Shown piece after piece: positions 6,842 through 14,041 of a stretch of 64,000 bases of DNA; the stretch's first letter is position 1; each line of letters opens with the position of its first letter. The DNA is taken from NCBI RefSeq assembly GCF_003667315.2, contig NZ_RCTZ02000001.1, positions 1-64,000 of the forward strand, written 5' to 3'. The notes beneath the pieces are model-generated. The model did not search any database. It had not been told where the DNA came from and worked only from the letters and a program-made list of their open reading frames with translations. Position numbers and translations under genes: made by a program. The stretch comes from Tropicibacter alexandrii. Its GTDB lineage: Bacteria > Pseudomonadota > Alphaproteobacteria > Rhodobacterales > Rhodobacteraceae.

Positions 6842-7548
6842 GCGCGCGCGGGCTGGTGAAACTGGCCGTGATCGGCGGGGCGCTCTATTGGGCGGCTCGC
6901 TCGGGCTATCTCACGCAAGCCACCGATGCCGTAAACGACGCGACCGGGCTGGAACTGCCGGACCTGTCCGACCTGTTCCAAGCCCACGCGGGAACCTCGA
7001 CCGCCGTGGCCGTTCTGCCGACCGCCTCACAAGACTTGCTTGCGGATTACTACGACACCGCCGAACCAGAACCAGAACCCGCCGCCGTGGCCGTTCCGAC
7101 CGGATCGGGGGCCGTGTCCAAGGAAGAACAATGGCTGTTGGATCACTGGGGCGATGTGCAACCGTGGGCGCGCCGCAATCATGTTTGGGTCGCCGCGATG
7201 ATGTGGCAGGAAAGCCGGGGCAACCCGCAAGCGACAAGTGTAGACGACGCGCGCGGGCTTATGCAGGTGATACCGGGAACGCAAAAGTGGATGTACGACA
7301 TCGGATACAGACGGTATCCGGCAAATCCGGGGAACCTCTACACGCCGAATATCTCGATCTACTTTGGCACCTCGTTCCTTGAATTCTTGAGCAGCAAGAG
7401 CAGCGACCGAGATTGGATCACGCGGGCCTATAACGCGGGGCCGGGTGGCCAGCGTTCCAACGGGTCGTGGCCCGCAGAAACCGTCGATTACTTGGCGAAA
7501 ATCAAGGCACGTTACCGCGTGCTAATGCAGCAGAAAGGGGAAGCCTGA
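6838..7548 (+). CDS. Membrane-anchored lytic transglycosylase (virion entry enzyme)
   Basis: 236 residues; GTG 6838 is chosen because GTGA overlap is the habit of this operon (a TTG at 6817 is possible). A hydrophobic helix (about 5-20) is followed by an acidic linker with Glu-Pro repeats (about 76-83) and an SLT goose-type lysozyme domain (about 100-230). The catalytic glutamate is about residue 125 in WQESRG, followed by GLMQVIPGT and the conserved AYNAGPGG. Such enzymes cleave glycan strands without hydrolysis and are carried in virions for DNA entry. FLiP also carries a transglycosylase; with the amidase, this phage has two peptidoglycan-cutting activities. Confidence 0.92.
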   Translation: MSARGLVKLAVIGGALYWAARSGYLTQATDAVNDATGLELPDLSDLFQAHAGTSTAVAVLPTASQDLLADYYDTAEPEPEPAAVAVPTGSGAVSKEEQWLLDHWGDVQPWARRNHVWVAAMMWQESRGNPQATSVDDARGLMQVIPGTQKWMYDIGYRRYPANPGNLYTPNISIYFGTSFLEFLSSKSSDRDWITRAYNAGPGGQRSNGSWPAETVDYLAKIKARYRVLMQQKGEA

Positions 7549-7715
7549 TGCCAATACCTATCGCATTGATCCTTGTGACCGCCGGGGCCGGGGCAATCGG
7601 CCTTGGGGGATATGAGGCCGGGAAGCAATTCGGGGAAGCCGCGGGGAAGTCCGTGCCATGGCTGGCCGGGTCTTTCCTCGCATATCTGGCCTATCAAGCC
7701 GCCGTGAAAAGGTAG
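7548..7715 (+). CDS. Glycine-rich small membrane protein
   Basis: 55 residues from ATG 7548 (TGATG overlap with the transglycosylase stop). Two hydrophobic stretches: an N-terminal one (IPIALILVTAGAGAIGLGG, with Gly/Ala spacing like a glycine zipper) and a second (WLAGSFLAYLAYQAA). It ends in KR. Probably a two-span virion membrane protein; a small holin cannot be excluded. Confidence 0.65.
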   Translation: MPIPIALILVTAGAGAIGLGGYEAGKQFGEAAGKSVPWLAGSFLAYLAYQAAVKR

Positions 7716-7724
7716 TCCAGGGCG

Positions 7725-8054
7725 ATGCCATATCAGGACCTATACACCGGGTTTCAGGGCAGCACAGAGCCGCCCATGTGGGCCGACCTGCCGCCCGCCG
7801 ATGGGCTAGAGGAAGGCGACGGGGGCGGGCTGTTCTCGGGCCTCACGGGCTTTCTTTCCGACACCAAGGAAAGCATCAATGAAACCGTGCAAGGCGCTTT
7901 GCGCGCGCCGACCGCCTCGGGATCGCCCGACGCGGGGCAGGGCATCAGGATCGCGGAATTCGGGCTTGATGGGGTGACGCTCGCGCCAGGTGGTCAACGC
8001 CTTCTGTTGATCGGGGCCGCGCTGGTGGTGGCGCTGGTGGTGTTTCAGAAATGA
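7725..8054 (+). CDS. Anchored structural protein
   Basis: 109 residues from ATG 7725. Residues 1-85 are soluble and Gly/Pro/Asp rich with a short amphipathic helix (SDTKESINETVQGAL); residues about 91-107 are a single hydrophobic helix ending FQK. Stop and next start overlap (ATGA). Same head-plus-C-terminal-anchor layout as the proteins at 4588 and 4923, so probably another internal-membrane virion protein. Confidence 0.65.
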   Translation: MPYQDLYTGFQGSTEPPMWADLPPADGLEEGDGGGLFSGLTGFLSDTKESINETVQGALRAPTASGSPDAGQGIRIAEFGLDGVTLAPGGQRLLLIGAALVVALVVFQK

Positions 8055-8221
8055 CCCTTGAAGCCGCCTTGCTCGCGCTGGTTTCCGCGCTGTTTTTCGT
8101 GCTGGTGGCGCTTCTGGGCTGGATCGGATCGCGGTTCTTTCGCCGCCTTGACGACCTGTCGGGATGCGTAACCAGCTTGGAAAAGTCTGTCGCCGTGATC
8201 CTGCATAAGTTGGAGTTGTGA
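8051..8221 (+). CDS. Small membrane protein with basic hinge and helical tail, holin- or spanin-like
   Basis: 56 residues, ATG 8051 overlapping the previous stop. Residues about 4-24 are a strong membrane span (LLALVSALFFVLVALLGWIG), followed by a basic hinge (SRFFRR) and a helical tail with heptad-like hydrophobics (about 30-56). One span plus a short coiled-coil tail is seen in small holin-associated proteins. It directly precedes the likely holin, so a lysis role is plausible; a virion role is possible too. Confidence 0.62.
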   Translation: MTLEAALLALVSALFFVLVALLGWIGSRFFRRLDDLSGCVTSLEKSVAVILHKLEL

Positions 8222-8223
8222 AG

Positions 8224-8592
8224 ATGCTGAAAATCCTAGACCTTATCGGCCTCGGGCGCGATGTGATCCAAGCCCGATCGGATCTGAAAAAGGCCGAACT
8301 GCAAGCCAGGGCCAGCATGATCCTTACCGCCGCCGATAAGGAAGGCGCATGGGAAGCCGCCGCCGTTCAAAATGCCGCAACAAGCTGGCTCGATGAATGG
8401 TGGACGGTGGTTCTTTCCTTGCCGCTCATCATGGGTTTCGTTCCGGGCTTTGATAGCATCGTCTCGCAAGGATTTGAAAACATGGGCCAAACGCCGGATT
8501 GGTATCAATGGTGCGTTGGGGCCTCGATCAGCTTTGCATTCGGGCGAAAGGCGCTTCCCGCCGTTCTGCGCAAGGGCCGCGCCGGGGCCTGA
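8224..8592 (+). CDS. Holin-like protein (3TM / GTA-holin type)
   Basis: 122 residues from ATG 8224, with TTGGAG 9 bases upstream (a GTG at 8218 would be too close to it). A helical charged N-terminal region (1-55) is followed by hydrophobic segments around WWTVVLSLPLIMGFVPGF and WYQWCVGASISFAFGRKA. The motif pattern SWLDEWW...PDWYQW...FGRKA is the one I associate with the 3TM holin family of gene-transfer agents and small phages. It is the last gene of the late operon, where lysis genes usually sit. It would release the amidase and/or help transglycosylase export. Confidence 0.75.
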   Translation: MLKILDLIGLGRDVIQARSDLKKAELQARASMILTAADKEGAWEAAAVQNAATSWLDEWWTVVLSLPLIMGFVPGFDSIVSQGFENMGQTPDWYQWCVGASISFAFGRKALPAVLRKGRAGA

Positions 8593-8626
8593 CGCCTTGC
8601 AGCGTAAATAGGCCGTTAAAAACCCG

Positions 8627-8655
8627 TTGACGCTATATTTTGTAGACACTACAAG
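8627..8655 (+). promoter_or_regulatory. Possible promoter with overlapping 15-bp palindrome near attR
   Basis: TTGACG (8627-8632) resembles a -35 element; 17 bases later comes a weak TACAAG. Overlapping it is a perfect dyad TTGTAG-ACA-CTACAA (8640-8654). Its half GTCTACAA recurs on the other phage arm at 250-257. In the circular phage this element would point through attP toward the early genes. A promoter is suspected, not shown. Confidence 0.4.
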
Positions 8656-8660
8656 AGAAG

Positions 8661-8676
8661 GCGCAAACGAAATCAC
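8661..8676 (+). repeat. Right copy of 16-bp direct repeat flanking attP
   Basis: GCGCAAACGAAATCAC, matching 181-196 at 15 of 16 positions in the same orientation. It lies 16 bp left of the dif/attR site. Confidence 0.45.
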
Positions 8677-8691
8677 AACGGCAACGGGCAA

Positions 8692-8719
8692 AAGGCGCAT
8701 AATCAGTATTATGTAACTA
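8692..8719 (+). other. dif: Chromosome-dimer resolution site dif / prophage attR
   Basis: XerC-type arm AAGGCGCATAA (8692-8702), central TCAGTA (8703-8708) and XerD-type arm TTATGTAACTA (8709-8719). Against E. coli dif the arms match at 8 and 7 of 11 positions and the inner ATAA/TTAT dyad is perfect. Being the complete member of the pair, it probably still serves dimer resolution. The left arm would be phage-derived and the right arm chromosomal. A genuine dif would place this locus in the replication terminus region; a whole-genome GC-skew plot would settle that. Confidence 0.8.
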
Positions 8720-8871
8720 AGATAGCTATGCGCACTGCCTGCCGCGCGTCCCCCGGGCCACGTCAGCAGAGGATTGTAGGAATTTGGTACAAAAGGAAAT
8801 TTCCGCAAGACACCAAACGGTGTTACAAACATGCATCCTGCCCGACGGCTTTGTATTTTAGAGGATGCGTC

Positions 8872-9633
8872 GTGAATACCGATATGCGCGATTACATGAT
8901 CGAATTGACCAACCAGAACAGCGTCGAGTCGCTTTGGGCGATGCATTGCGCGCGCATGAAGGATTATGGGTTTGACCGGCTGATCTACGGGTTCACGCGC
9001 TTCCTGACAGCAACCTCCTTTGGCGATCCCAACGATTTCGTCGTCTTGACGAACCACACGCCCGCCTATCGCAAGGGCTTTGTCGAAGATGGCCTGTACC
9101 GCAACGCCCCCATGGTACGCTGGGCGCTGGAAAACGAGGGCCATTGCAGCTGGCGCGCGCTGGCCGAGCAGATCAACAAGGGCACGCTCGACGAAAAGGC
9201 GCAAAAGGTCGTGGCGTTCAACCTCACGCACAAGGTGCATGCAGGCTATACGATCAGCTTCAAATCCGTGTCCAGCCGCACCAAGGGTGCGATTTCGTTG
9301 ACCACGCGCGCCGACATGAACCAGGATCAGGCGGATGAGGTCTGGGCCGACCATGGGCAGGACATCATCCTGCTGAACAACCTCGTCCATCTCAAGATCC
9401 TGACCCTGCCGCTGCCGCTGCCGAACCAGAACCTGACCCCGCGCCAGCGCGAAGCATTGGAATGGGTTGGCGACGGCAAGACGATGCAGGATATCGCGCA
9501 GATCATGGGCCTGACCCAGGCCACGATCGAAAAGCACCTGCGACTCGCCCGCGAGACACTGAACGTCGAAACGACCGCGCAGGCCGTCGCAAAAGCTGCA
9601 TTTCACAACCAGATGTATATCATTGAGGCGTAA
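8872..9633 (+). CDS. LuxR-type (autoinducer-binding domain) transcriptional regulator
   Basis: 253 residues if started at GTG 8872, which has AGAGGA 6 bases upstream; an in-frame ATG at 8728 almost touches dif and would add an unlikely basic extension. Residues about 20-170 fit the acyl-homoserine-lactone-binding domain, and residues about 188-250 form the LuxR/FixJ HTH (LTPRQREALEWVGDGKTMQD then TQATIEKHLRLARETL). No luxI-type synthase is in the window, so it is an orphan here. It begins 153 bp from the phage end, with no terminator between the late phage operon and itself, so lysogeny could alter its expression. Confidence 0.88.
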   Translation: MNTDMRDYMIELTNQNSVESLWAMHCARMKDYGFDRLIYGFTRFLTATSFGDPNDFVVLTNHTPAYRKGFVEDGLYRNAPMVRWALENEGHCSWRALAEQINKGTLDEKAQKVVAFNLTHKVHAGYTISFKSVSSRTKGAISLTTRADMNQDQADEVWADHGQDIILLNNLVHLKILTLPLPLPNQNLTPRQREALEWVGDGKTMQDIAQIMGLTQATIEKHLRLARETLNVETTAQAVAKAAFHNQMYIIEA

Positions 9634-9972
9634 ATACCCCAAAAATGCTTGTCACACTGGCATTGATGCCAGGGTTCACGATTCGGAAGACATGAAATTT
9701 CCGTGAACTTTGGCTCCGGGATGGCACGGTCGGGAAAACCCTACTTCCTTTACCATGGGTAAATTGGCAATGTGTCACTGTTCCGTGAGTGGTGGCTTTA
9801 GCCATTGGAGCGAAGAGGCCGCACCCTGATGATTTTCAGGCCCTGCTGTTTCTGCGCTGGGTTCGGTGGGGACATTTCTGCCCTGCCCCCAGCATTCTAC
9901 CCGGGGTCCCTGCGTTTCATCCCCAATGTCTCAACCAGGGACCCCGGGCTTTCTTTCCGCTCTGGGCGCAAC
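9634..9972. other. Intergenic region between luxR-type gene and tsf
   Basis: About 340 bp between convergent genes. I see no convincing gene, RNA or repeat; short ORFs in it have no ribosome sites or recognisable products. The tsf terminator lies at its right end. Confidence 0.5.
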
Positions 9973-9973
9973 G

Positions 9974-9998
9974 AAAAAGGCCGCCCCGAAAGGCGGCC
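9974..9998 (-). terminator. Rho-independent terminator of rpsB-tsf
   Basis: On the minus strand GGCCGCC (9998-9992), loop of 6, GGCGGCC (9985-9979), then five T (9978-9974). Located 24 bp past the tsf stop. Confidence 0.9.
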
Positions 9999-10021
9999 TA
10001 CGTCATGTCATGTCAGGCAGA

Positions 10022-10897
10022 TCAGCCCTGAGCGGCCTTGGCCACCTCGGCGGCGAAATCCTCCTGCACCTTCTCGATGCCTTCGCCAACCTGCATGCGG
10101 ATGAAGCCGGTGATCTCGGCGCCCGCTTCCTTGGCGGCCTGAGCCACGGTGACGTCCGGGTTGATGACGAACTGCTGACCGGTCAGGGTGACTTCGGCGA
10201 GGAACTTGTTCATGCGGCCAACGATCATCTTTTCGATGACGGCGTCGGGCTTGCCGGATTCCTTGGCGATGTCGATCTGAACCTGACGCTCTTTCTCGAC
10301 AACCGCCGGGTCCAGTTCGGATTCGTTCAGAGCCGCCGGGTTGGCCGCAGCCACGTGCATCGCGACCTGCTTGGCAAACGCCTCGTCGCCGCCCTTCAGC
10401 GCAACCAGCACGCCGATCTGGCCCATGCCGTCGGTGGCAGCGTTGTGCACGTAGGTGCCGATTACGTCGCCTTCGATCTTGGCCATGCGGCGCAGCGACA
10501 TGTTCTCGCCGATGGTGGCGATCTTGTCGGTGATGGTCGCCTCGACGGACTTGCCGTTAACGTCAGCGGATTTCAGCGCCTCGACATCGTCGACGCCCAG
10601 AGCGGCTTCGGCAATGCCGGCCACCATGGCTTGGAAATCGGCGTTCTTGGCGACGAAGTCGGTTTCCGAGTTCACCTCGACGGCGACACCGGTGCCACCG
10701 GCGACCTTGACGGCCACGAGGCCCTCGGCAGCGGTGCGGTCGGCTTTCTTGGCGGCCTTGGCGAGGCCCTTGGTGCGCAGCCAGTCAACGGCGGCTTCCA
10801 TGTCGCCATCGGTTTCCACCAGCGCCTTCTTGGCATCCATCATGCCTGCGCCGGTCATTTCGCGCAGTTCTTTTACCTGTGCAGCAGTGATCGCCAT
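10022..10897 (-). CDS. tsf: Translation elongation factor Ts
   Basis: 291 residues, the usual length. EF-Ts is the guanine-nucleotide exchange factor that releases GDP from EF-Tu. The N-terminal UBA-like domain ([20 protein letters not shown]) and the signature [10 protein letters not shown] (about 79-88) are intact. It follows rpsB with a 94-bp gap containing a hairpin, the standard rpsB-tsf pair, and ends in a strong terminator. The start ATG 10897 has an AGGAGAGCC site upstream on its strand. Confidence 0.98.
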   Translation of the reverse strand: MAITAAQVKELREMTGAGMMDAKKALVETDGDMEAAVDWLRTKGLAKAAKKADRTAAEGLVAVKVAGGTGVAVEVNSETDFVAKNADFQAMVAGIAEAALGVDDVEALKSADVNGKSVEATITDKIATIGENMSLRRMAKIEGDVIGTYVHNAATDGMGQIGVLVALKGGDEAFAKQVAMHVAAANPAALNESELDPAVVEKERQVQIDIAKESGKPDAVIEKMIVGRMNKFLAEVTLTGQQFVINPDVTVAQAAKEAGAEITGFIRMQVGEGIEKVQEDFAAEVAKAAQG

Positions 10898-10918
10898 GGT
10901 TTGGCTCTCCTATCTTCG

Positions 10919-10952
10919 AAAAACGGGTCCGGGTGGCCCGGACAGCCACCCG
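10919..10952 (-). terminator. Attenuator-like hairpin between rpsB and tsf
   Basis: On the minus strand CGGGTGGC (10952-10945), loop of 7, GCCACCCG (10937-10930), a few bases, then TTTTT (10923-10919). It could reduce read-through from rpsB into tsf; the T run is set back from the stem, so termination is probably partial. Confidence 0.5.
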
Positions 10953-10991
10953 TCAATGTCACGCCTTCATGTCGCTTTCGCGACAGCAGGA

Positions 10992-11756
10992 TTACTCCTG
11001 CGCGCCTTCCAGCAGTTCCTCGGCGGGCGCTTCGTCGAGCGCGCCAAGGTCGACGCCTGCCGCTTCCATCTGGCCGGTCATGCCGTCCAGAGCCGCGCGC
11101 GAGACGAGGTCGCAATACAGCGCGATGGCGCGGGCCGCGTCATCGTTGCCGGGGATGATGTAATCCACGCCTGCGGGCGAGCAGTTGGTGTCGACGATGG
11201 CGACGACCGGGATGCCCAGCTTGTTGGCTTCGGCGACGGCCAGCGCCTCTTTCTTGACGTCGATGACGAACAGCATGTCCGGCACGCCGCCCATTTCACG
11301 GATGCCGCCCAGCGAAGCCTGCAGCTTTGCCTGATCGCGTTCCATGTTCAGACGCTCTTTCTTGGTGAGGCCCTCGGCGCCACCTTCCATCTGCTCGTCG
11401 ATCTGCTTGAGGCGGTTGATCGACTGGGACACGGTCTGCCAGTTGGTCAGCGTGCCACCGAGCCAGCGGTGGTTCATGTAATACTGAGCGCATTTCTCGG
11501 CAGCGTCGGCGATCGGCTGAGCCGCCTGACGCTTGGTGCCGACGAACAGCACGCGGCCGCCCTTGGCGACGCAATCACGGATCGCAACCAGCGCCGCGTC
11601 CAGCATCGGAACGGTTTGCGTCAGGTCCATGATGTGGATGCCGTTGCGCGCGCCATAGATGAACTCGCCCATGCGGGGGTTCCAACGCTGCGTCTGGTGG
11701 CCAAAGTGAACGCCAGCTTCCAGCAGCTGACGCATGGTGAACTCGGGAAGAGCCAT
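10992..11756 (-). CDS. rpsB: 30S ribosomal protein S2
   Basis: 254 residues from ATG 11756 with AAGGA upstream. S2 binds the small subunit near S1. The N-terminus [20 protein letters not shown] and the segments [11 protein letters not shown] and [20 protein letters not shown] are diagnostic. An acidic C-terminal tail is typical of alphaproteobacteria. A longer in-frame reading upstream to 11945 is not coding-like. First gene of the rpsB-tsf operon; the 217-bp gap upstream should hold its promoter, with no further signal identified. Confidence 0.98.
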   Translation of the reverse strand: MALPEFTMRQLLEAGVHFGHQTQRWNPRMGEFIYGARNGIHIMDLTQTVPMLDAALVAIRDCVAKGGRVLFVGTKRQAAQPIADAAEKCAQYYMNHRWLGGTLTNWQTVSQSINRLKQIDEQMEGGAEGLTKKERLNMERDQAKLQASLGGIREMGGVPDMLFVIDVKKEALAVAEANKLGIPVVAIVDTNCSPAGVDYIIPGNDDAARAIALYCDLVSRAALDGMTGQMEAAGVDLGALDEAPAEELLEGAQE

Positions 11757-11973
11757 GCTTCTATCCTTTTCCGGTTTATCCTCAGCGAGGCTGCGACACG
11801 GATGTGCCAACCGGTGGACCGTCGGGGGCTGTCTGTCCCGGGGCCCGACCTCGCTTGCGGGTTTCGTGAGGGTGCCTTTAGGCGGTCGCGGTCCGGACGT
11901 CAAGAGGGGGCTTTGCCCCCGTCTCCCTCCGGTCGACTCCCCCAAGGTATTTCAGGACCAAAGAAGCGTTGGC

Positions 11974-13272
11974 CTACAGGAACACGCGCTCGACGAACCA
12001 ATACGCGCCGATGCTGGCGATGAACAGCGAGGCCGGGGTGGCGACCACGCGGCGGTAGGCGTGACGGTGGTCGATCAGGGTGGCGGAGGCGAGACAGAGC
12101 AGGCTCAGCCCAGCGAGCGGCCAGAGGAAGACCGTCGCGCCTGCCCCCATGGTTTCGACGAAGCCGGGGCCGTCCATCAGCCAGCCGAGCGCGACGAAGC
12201 ACAATGCCAGCACGCCATAGACCACCTGCCCCGTGCGCATGTCGACCAGACCCTTGTCGACGCGCTGTGCCAGCACGACAAGCAGGAAGGCAATGGCGAT
12301 GACAGTCAACTGGCCGAATTCCACGCCGACATTGAAGCCGATCAGCCCGGCGATGAACTGGTCCTGCGGCAGGCCGAATTCCTGCAGGACAGAAGCAAAG
12401 CCCAGCCCGTGCAGCAAGCCGAAGACGAAGATCACCAGCGGCCGCCACTGGTGCAGCTTGTCCGAGACGATGTTTTCGATGGCAACGTAGACGATGGAGG
12501 CGGCGATGATCGGCTCGACGATGCTGCCGGGGATGTTCACATACCCCAGAGCGCCGAGCGCCAGCGTCACCGTATGCGCCAGCGTGAAGGCGCTGATCTG
12601 CCACAGGAGTGGCCGCCAGTGCGTCGACAGGAAGAACAGGCCCAGCACGAACAGGATATGGTCGAGCCCCATGGGCAGGATATGCTCAAACCCCACGGGG
12701 ATATAGGTAAGGAAGGTCTGCAAGCCGTTCAGGGCGCTGCCGCCTGAAATGGCAATCGGGCCGGAGCTGCCTCCGTCGAGATAGCCGGTATAGCCGTCCT
12801 CGACGCCCATCTGGCGCAGGATCAGGCTGCCATAGGCGCGCGGCCACGTGATTTCGAGGGTCTGCGCGTCCTGTGGCAGGTCGGCGGTCAAGTGCAGCGT
12901 GGTTTCGCGCGGGAGATCGACATTGCCCACGGGCGGCACCTGCGTGTCGGCGACCGTCAACGCAACCGGCTGGCCATCCGCGGTGACGCCGATCTTTGCC
13001 AGCAGGTCCGGCAAGGCCGAGTCGAGACGGTCGGTCAGCGCCTCGGGGTCCAAGGCGCGCAAGGCGTCGACTTGGTCTGCTTTGTCGGTCTCGTTCGTGT
13101 TGGTTACGCCGTCCAGATCGATACCGGCCAGCAAGGGCTCGATACCGATCTGCATTTCGACCTTCAACAGGCCCTCTTCGGTCACGAAATCGGCAATGGC
13201 CGATTGGACCTCGTGCGCCTTTGCGCCCAAGGCCAGCAGCGAAAACAGTGTCGCGAACACGATGCGGATCAT
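11974..13272 (-). CDS. HupE/UreJ-family membrane protein with exported N-terminal domain
   Basis: 432 residues from ATG 13272 (GGGGGAT upstream). A signal peptide (1-19, ending AKAHEV) leads a periplasmic domain of about 170 residues, then a HupE/UreJ_2-type module with 7-8 membrane spans. The module carries the family motifs HILPMGLDHILFVLGLFFLS and AHTVTLALG and the GLLHGLGFA segment. HupE/UreJ proteins are linked to nickel or cobalt uptake for metalloenzymes, but most of these long fusions have no assigned substrate. No hydrogenase or urease genes are nearby. The B12-dependent NrdJ elsewhere in the window makes a cobalt role conceivable but unproven. Confidence 0.85.
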   Translation of the reverse strand: MIRIVFATLFSLLALGAKAHEVQSAIADFVTEEGLLKVEMQIGIEPLLAGIDLDGVTNTNETDKADQVDALRALDPEALTDRLDSALPDLLAKIGVTADGQPVALTVADTQVPPVGNVDLPRETTLHLTADLPQDAQTLEITWPRAYGSLILRQMGVEDGYTGYLDGGSSGPIAISGGSALNGLQTFLTYIPVGFEHILPMGLDHILFVLGLFFLSTHWRPLLWQISAFTLAHTVTLALGALGYVNIPGSIVEPIIAASIVYVAIENIVSDKLHQWRPLVIFVFGLLHGLGFASVLQEFGLPQDQFIAGLIGFNVGVEFGQLTVIAIAFLLVVLAQRVDKGLVDMRTGQVVYGVLALCFVALGWLMDGPGFVETMGAGATVFLWPLAGLSLLCLASATLIDHRHAYRRVVATPASLFIASIGAYWFVERVFL

Positions 13273-13348
13273 GCCATCCCCCGAAAATCTTTCGGAACAA
13301 GATGATACAGCGGCACCGGGCGTCAAGGGGGCACGGTGCCCGCGTCAG

Positions 13349-14038
13349 TCATCCAAGCGCGTACCCTGCCCCGCGCACGGTGCGCAGCGGGTCGGCACCG
13401 CCATGCTGGCTGAGCGCCTTGCGCAAACGGCCGATATGGACGTCCACGGTGCGGCTGTCGACATAGATGTCGCGCCCCCAGACACGGTCCAGCAACTGTT
13501 CGCGCGTGAACACGCGGCCCGGCTTTTCCATGAAGGTGGTGAGCAGGCGGAACTCGGTCGGGCCGAGCTTCAACTCGGCGCCAGAGCGCGTGACCCGGTG
13601 GGTTTCCGGGTCCAGCGTGATGTCCTCGTATTCGAGGGAAATCCCCACCGACGAGGGCCGCGCGCGGCGCAACTGGGCCCGCACGCGGGCCATCAGTTCC
13701 AGCACCGAGTAGGGCTTGACCACGTAGTCATCCGCCCCGGTTTCGAGGCCCCGCACACGGTCCACCTCTTCGGAGCGCGCCGAGAGCATGATGACCGGGG
13801 TGTTGCGCGTCTCTGGCCGGGTCTTGATCTGGCGGCAGACCTCGATCCCCGACAGGTTCGGCAGCATCCAGTCCAGCACCACGATATCGGGGTTTTCCTC
13901 GGCCAGAAGGATCAGCGCCTCTTCGCCGTTTTCGGCGCGGGCGACGCGAAAGCCTTCGGCCTCCAGATTGTAGGACAGGACCTCGCGCTGTGCGAGTTCA
14001 TCCTCGACCAACAGAACGGTCGGCTGACCCAAGGACAT
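13349..14038 (-). CDS. phoB: Phosphate regulon response regulator PhoB
   Basis: 229 residues. The receiver domain (1-120) has the acidic pocket VEDE near residues 11-14, the phospho-acceptor Asp56 (VVLDWMLPN) and the Lys-Pro of KPYS. The C-terminal winged helix (about 130-229) ends in the PhoB/OmpR pattern SRTVDVHIGRLRKAL. Phosphorylated PhoB binds tandem 11-bp Pho-box repeats, three sets of which are in this window. It is the last gene of the pst-phoU-phoB transcript, 3 bases after phoU. Confidence 0.97.
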   Translation of the reverse strand: MSLGQPTVLLVEDELAQREVLSYNLEAEGFRVARAENGEEALILLAEENPDIVVLDWMLPNLSGIEVCRQIKTRPETRNTPVIMLSARSEEVDRVRGLETGADDYVVKPYSVLELMARVRAQLRRARPSSVGISLEYEDITLDPETHRVTRSGAELKLGPTEFRLLTTFMEKPGRVFTREQLLDRVWGRDIYVDSRTVDVHIGRLRKALSQHGGADPLRTVRGAGYALG

Positions 14039-14041
14039 GGT

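Larger units (their letters stand above)
90..8710. mobile_element. Integrase-less tailless (double-jelly-roll-type) prophage inserted at the chromosomal dif site
   Basis: The element is bounded by identical 12-bp cores (ATAATCAGTATT at 90-101 and 8699-8710), giving a unit of about 8.6 kb. Inside, a rightward early pair (HTH protein, replication protein), a leftward block (repressor, unknown protein, packaging-type ATPase, amidase) and a long rightward late operon (small membrane proteins, major capsid protein, transglycosylase, holins) account for nearly all bases. There is no tail, portal, large terminase or integrase gene. The combination of one DJR-like capsid protein, an FtsK/HerA-like ATPase and many single-span proteins is what is known for internal-membrane phages such as PM2 and FLiP. 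Genes here seem richer in GGG glycine codons than the neighbouring chromosome. Family placement below this level is not possible by eye. Confidence 0.85.

Noticed and set aside
6838-8592. Remnant gene-transfer-agent cluster
   Set aside because: Only the holin resembles a GTA protein; no terminase, portal, HK97 capsid or tail genes occur.
8721-8871. Upstream start (ATG 8728) for the LuxR regulator
   Set aside because: Adds a 48-residue Cys/Arg-rich extension beginning 9 bp from dif without a ribosome site; GTG 8872 has AGAGGA.
8728-9633. Phage-encoded LuxR
   Set aside because: It lies to the right of the right-hand core, so it is chromosomal.
9866-11158. + strand ORF over tsf
   Set aside because: Antisense shadow of EF-Ts; composition is typical of reversed GC-rich genes.
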